This document shows positions 62,381 to 64,000 of a stretch of 64,000 nt of DNA, piece by piece. Position 1 is the stretch's first letter, and each line of letters begins with the position of its first letter. Source of the DNA: Paraspadella gotoi (lineage: Eukaryota > Chaetognatha); assembly GCA_051294375.1 (NCBI GenBank), contig CM119266.1, positions 12,005,180 to 12,069,179 on the forward strand, read 5' to 3'. A model generated the notes under the pieces. The model saw only the letters and a list, made by a program, of their open reading frames with translations, was not told the DNA's origin and ran no database searches. A program made the translations under genes and the position numbers.

Positions 62381-63887
62381 GAGAGAGAGAAGAGAGAGAG
62401 GACAGTGAGGAGAAAGACGAGAGAGAGAGAGATAGAAAGACCTATAATCCCCTCAAACCCCAACACCACACGACAAAGATCACAAATCGTCAAACCTGAA
62501 AAAATTGGGTTTGTCGTCCAACGGTTGATACCCGATCATGGTGGTTCCTTCTTCCATGAGACGCCCCTTGATGAGCGGCGCCACTGAGCCGAGTTTCCCT
62601 TTTGTTTGTAGACTCAACGACGACGAATCCAACAAAGAGACTTCGGGGTCATCGGCTTCGTCTCCGCCATTCTTCGCCGCCGTTTCCATGGTGACGGCGT
62701 CCCTCAACGAGGGCGGAACGAACCTGTTTTCAAACCGACTTCGGGTTATGGAACATGCAAGATTAGACCTTTTCAGTTTTTTTTTTTTTTTTTTATATTT
62801 TAACTGGTGATATTAAACGTAGCAAAAAAAGTTGATCAAACCGATCAAATCAATCAATCAATCACCAAAAGTTGACGTTGACCATCTGCGGATCGGAGGC
62901 GACGAGACGAAACCTCGGGAATCGATGGCCAAGTTCCTTCAAGGATTCCATCGCCAGTCGGAAGAGGTCGTCGATTTGACGCTCGAAGCCCGAGTCACCC
63001 TGTACGATGAGGATGTTTTTGTTAATTTTGACATCTACGCAGGTCTTGGAAAGCAATTTATAGCAAAGTGGAAAAAACCCCTGGTCTCATTGATACCGTG
63101 GCCGTTTGAATTATGACAAACAATTTTTATAACGTTTTTGTCACCGAGATTTTTATAAAACTGTGATGGAAAGAGTAAGAGAGAGAGAGAGAAAGAGAGA
63201 GACAGACAGACAGATGCTCTGTTTGCCAGATGAGTCGCTTTTTTTTGGGGGGGGAGCGAGAAAACTAAATCGAGCGAAAAAAGAATTTGACCTCCGGAAA
63301 TGGCGCGCGATTCCGAACCTCGTTGGGAGATCATGGAATCAAAGATGGAGGGAAAAGAAATAGCGGGGAAAAAAAGGGAGAGAGAAAAAGATTATGTAGG
63401 AAAAGAATGACGCTTTTAAGAAAGAATAATAGCAAGATGTTATAAAGGATCTAATATATACCATTGCTTTGGTCTCGGTTCAGAGAAAGGGTGAAATTTT
63501 ATATTTTTCAAGCGACAGTTTTCTTGAAAACCGAGAATACGTATTTGGAGTTAACGGCATCAATGTCTTGTTTTAACTACTTTAATCGATTTTAAACCTT
63601 TTTAAACCTTTTTAACCAATAATCTGCAGTCTTGATAGAAACCCTAGAAATCTGGGCAAATAACATTAAATTGAAACAATTTTTCGCTCCAAATTGACTC
63701 AAACTACGACAACGACAACAACAATAGCAACAACGACCTTTGATTTCCAAGTCAACCAGAGTTTAAAAACGTCGTTTCTCCTCCCGCACTGAATATGCTT
63801 GTCCCCCTTGTCGTAACTCGTGTCGTAGTGCTTGTCCTTTTGGAACAGGTAAGCGGCCCCTACGCCGTTGCAATCTTGCAGCACATT
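60108..63887 (-). CDS. group II PLP-dependent decarboxylase (CSAD/GAD family), C-terminal half
   Basis: This family removes a carboxyl group from cysteine sulfinate, aspartate or glutamate (making hypotaurine, beta-alanine or GABA) using pyridoxal phosphate. Exons on the minus strand: 63887-63738, 62999-62866, 62723-62496 and 60192-60108. All are GT-AG with agreeing phases (0,2,2). Family blocks in order: [18 protein letters not shown] and [18 protein letters not shown]; a [13 protein letters not shown] helix; [32 protein letters not shown] and NFFR; then the final [11 protein letters not shown] before TAA at 60110-60108. The PLP-lysine exon lies beyond the right edge. [19 protein letters not shown] and MIGYQP lean towards CSAD/GADL1; KHYD and TTMIGYQPL lean to GAD, so the substrate is undecided. 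The loop between PPSLR and the VAP block is about 39 residues, longer than usual. Confidence 0.92.
60480..61000. repeat. degenerate minisatellite interrupted by (TAA)n
   Basis: Diverged units of roughly 30-50 bases, recognisable by GATGACAAC followed by CAGCCTTGGCCTC-like sequence, recur at about 60535-60660 and again at about 60870-60990. A (TAA)n array of about 90 bases (60718-60808) sits between. All of it is in the last intron of the decarboxylase gene. Confidence 0.55.
60718..60808. repeat. (TAA)n microsatellite
   Basis: About 30 perfect AAT/ATA units; open as poly-Ile on both strands, which is an artefact of the repeat. Confidence 0.97.
61205..61375. repeat. degenerate telomere-like tract
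   Basis: Many variants of TTAGGG/TTAAGG occur in one orientation (GGATTAGGGTTAAGGTTAA and similar) over about 170 bases. No long perfect run exists. It lies in the last intron of the decarboxylase gene. Confidence 0.6.
61645..61735. repeat. (GA)n microsatellite, interrupted
   Basis: AG tract with GAAGAG and GGAGAG interruptions. Confidence 0.9.
61818..61922. repeat. (GA)n microsatellite, interrupted
   Basis: AG tract of about 105 bases with a few substitutions. Confidence 0.93.
62318..62435. repeat. (GA)n microsatellite, interrupted
   Basis: AG tract in the last intron of the decarboxylase gene, about 60 bases beyond the donor of the 62496-62723 exon. Confidence 0.93.
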
Positions 63888-63934
63888 CTGCGCGCGGGGA
63901 AAGGAAAATGAAGAAAAGGAAAAAGGGAGAAAAG

Positions 63935-63939
63935 AAAAG

Positions 63940-63991
<52 letters not shown>

Positions 63992-64000
63992 AGAGAGAGA
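63935..64000. repeat. (GA)n microsatellite at the window edge
   Basis: AG run reaching the right end of the window, in an intron of the decarboxylase gene. Confidence 0.95.

Overview
The window looks like nuclear DNA of a small-genome invertebrate animal. Genes are split by many short GT-AG introns. Non-coding DNA is AT-rich and packed with (GA)n/(CT)n, (TTTC)n and (TAA)n simple repeats, and there are tRNA-derived short interspersed repeats. The gene set is animal: PKA regulatory subunit, TENT4/Trf4 poly(A) polymerase, thyroglobulin type-1 protein, FN3-type membrane protein, THEM6-like hotdog protein, and a glutamate/cysteine-sulfinate decarboxylase relative. I cannot fix the phylum from the sequence. 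Three N gaps (730, 25 and 10 bases) and two apparent frame breaks show this is draft assembly. All exon models below are hand-built from splice sites, reading frame and phase agreement.

Layout. 255-898 (+): the last two exons of a PKA regulatory subunit, entering from outside the window. 0.9-18.9 kb: mostly repeat-rich non-coding DNA with only weak exon candidates. 18974-19233 (+): probable last exon (transmembrane segment plus tail) of an unidentified membrane protein. 19.4-28.08 kb (+): a seven-exon gene for an unrecognised basic protein. Its second intron contains a complete six-exon gene on the opposite strand (24159-25556) for a small secreted thyroglobulin type-1 protein with an acidic tail. 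28753-30200 (+): a four-exon THEM6-like gene whose hotdog signature has lost the HMNN residues. 31920-44450 (-): a 17-exon TENT4/Trf4 nucleotidyltransferase gene, open over 7,368 coding bases (2,455 residues), with very long low-complexity arms around the catalytic core. 44.5-51.8 kb: repeats and a tRNA-derived SINE. 51853-58593 (+): a probable type I membrane protein with a signal peptide, a split FN3-like domain, one membrane segment and a basic cytoplasmic tail. 58.6-60.1 kb: non-coding. 60108-63887 (-): the last four exons of a group II PLP-dependent decarboxylase (CSAD/GAD family), continuing beyond the right edge.

The genes do not form an operon or a pathway; they are independent eukaryotic genes. 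The most notable observations are the gene nested in an intron, the oversized TENT4, the degenerate THEM6 motif, two GC-AG introns, two phase-equivalent exons in the FN3 gene, and the SINE family.
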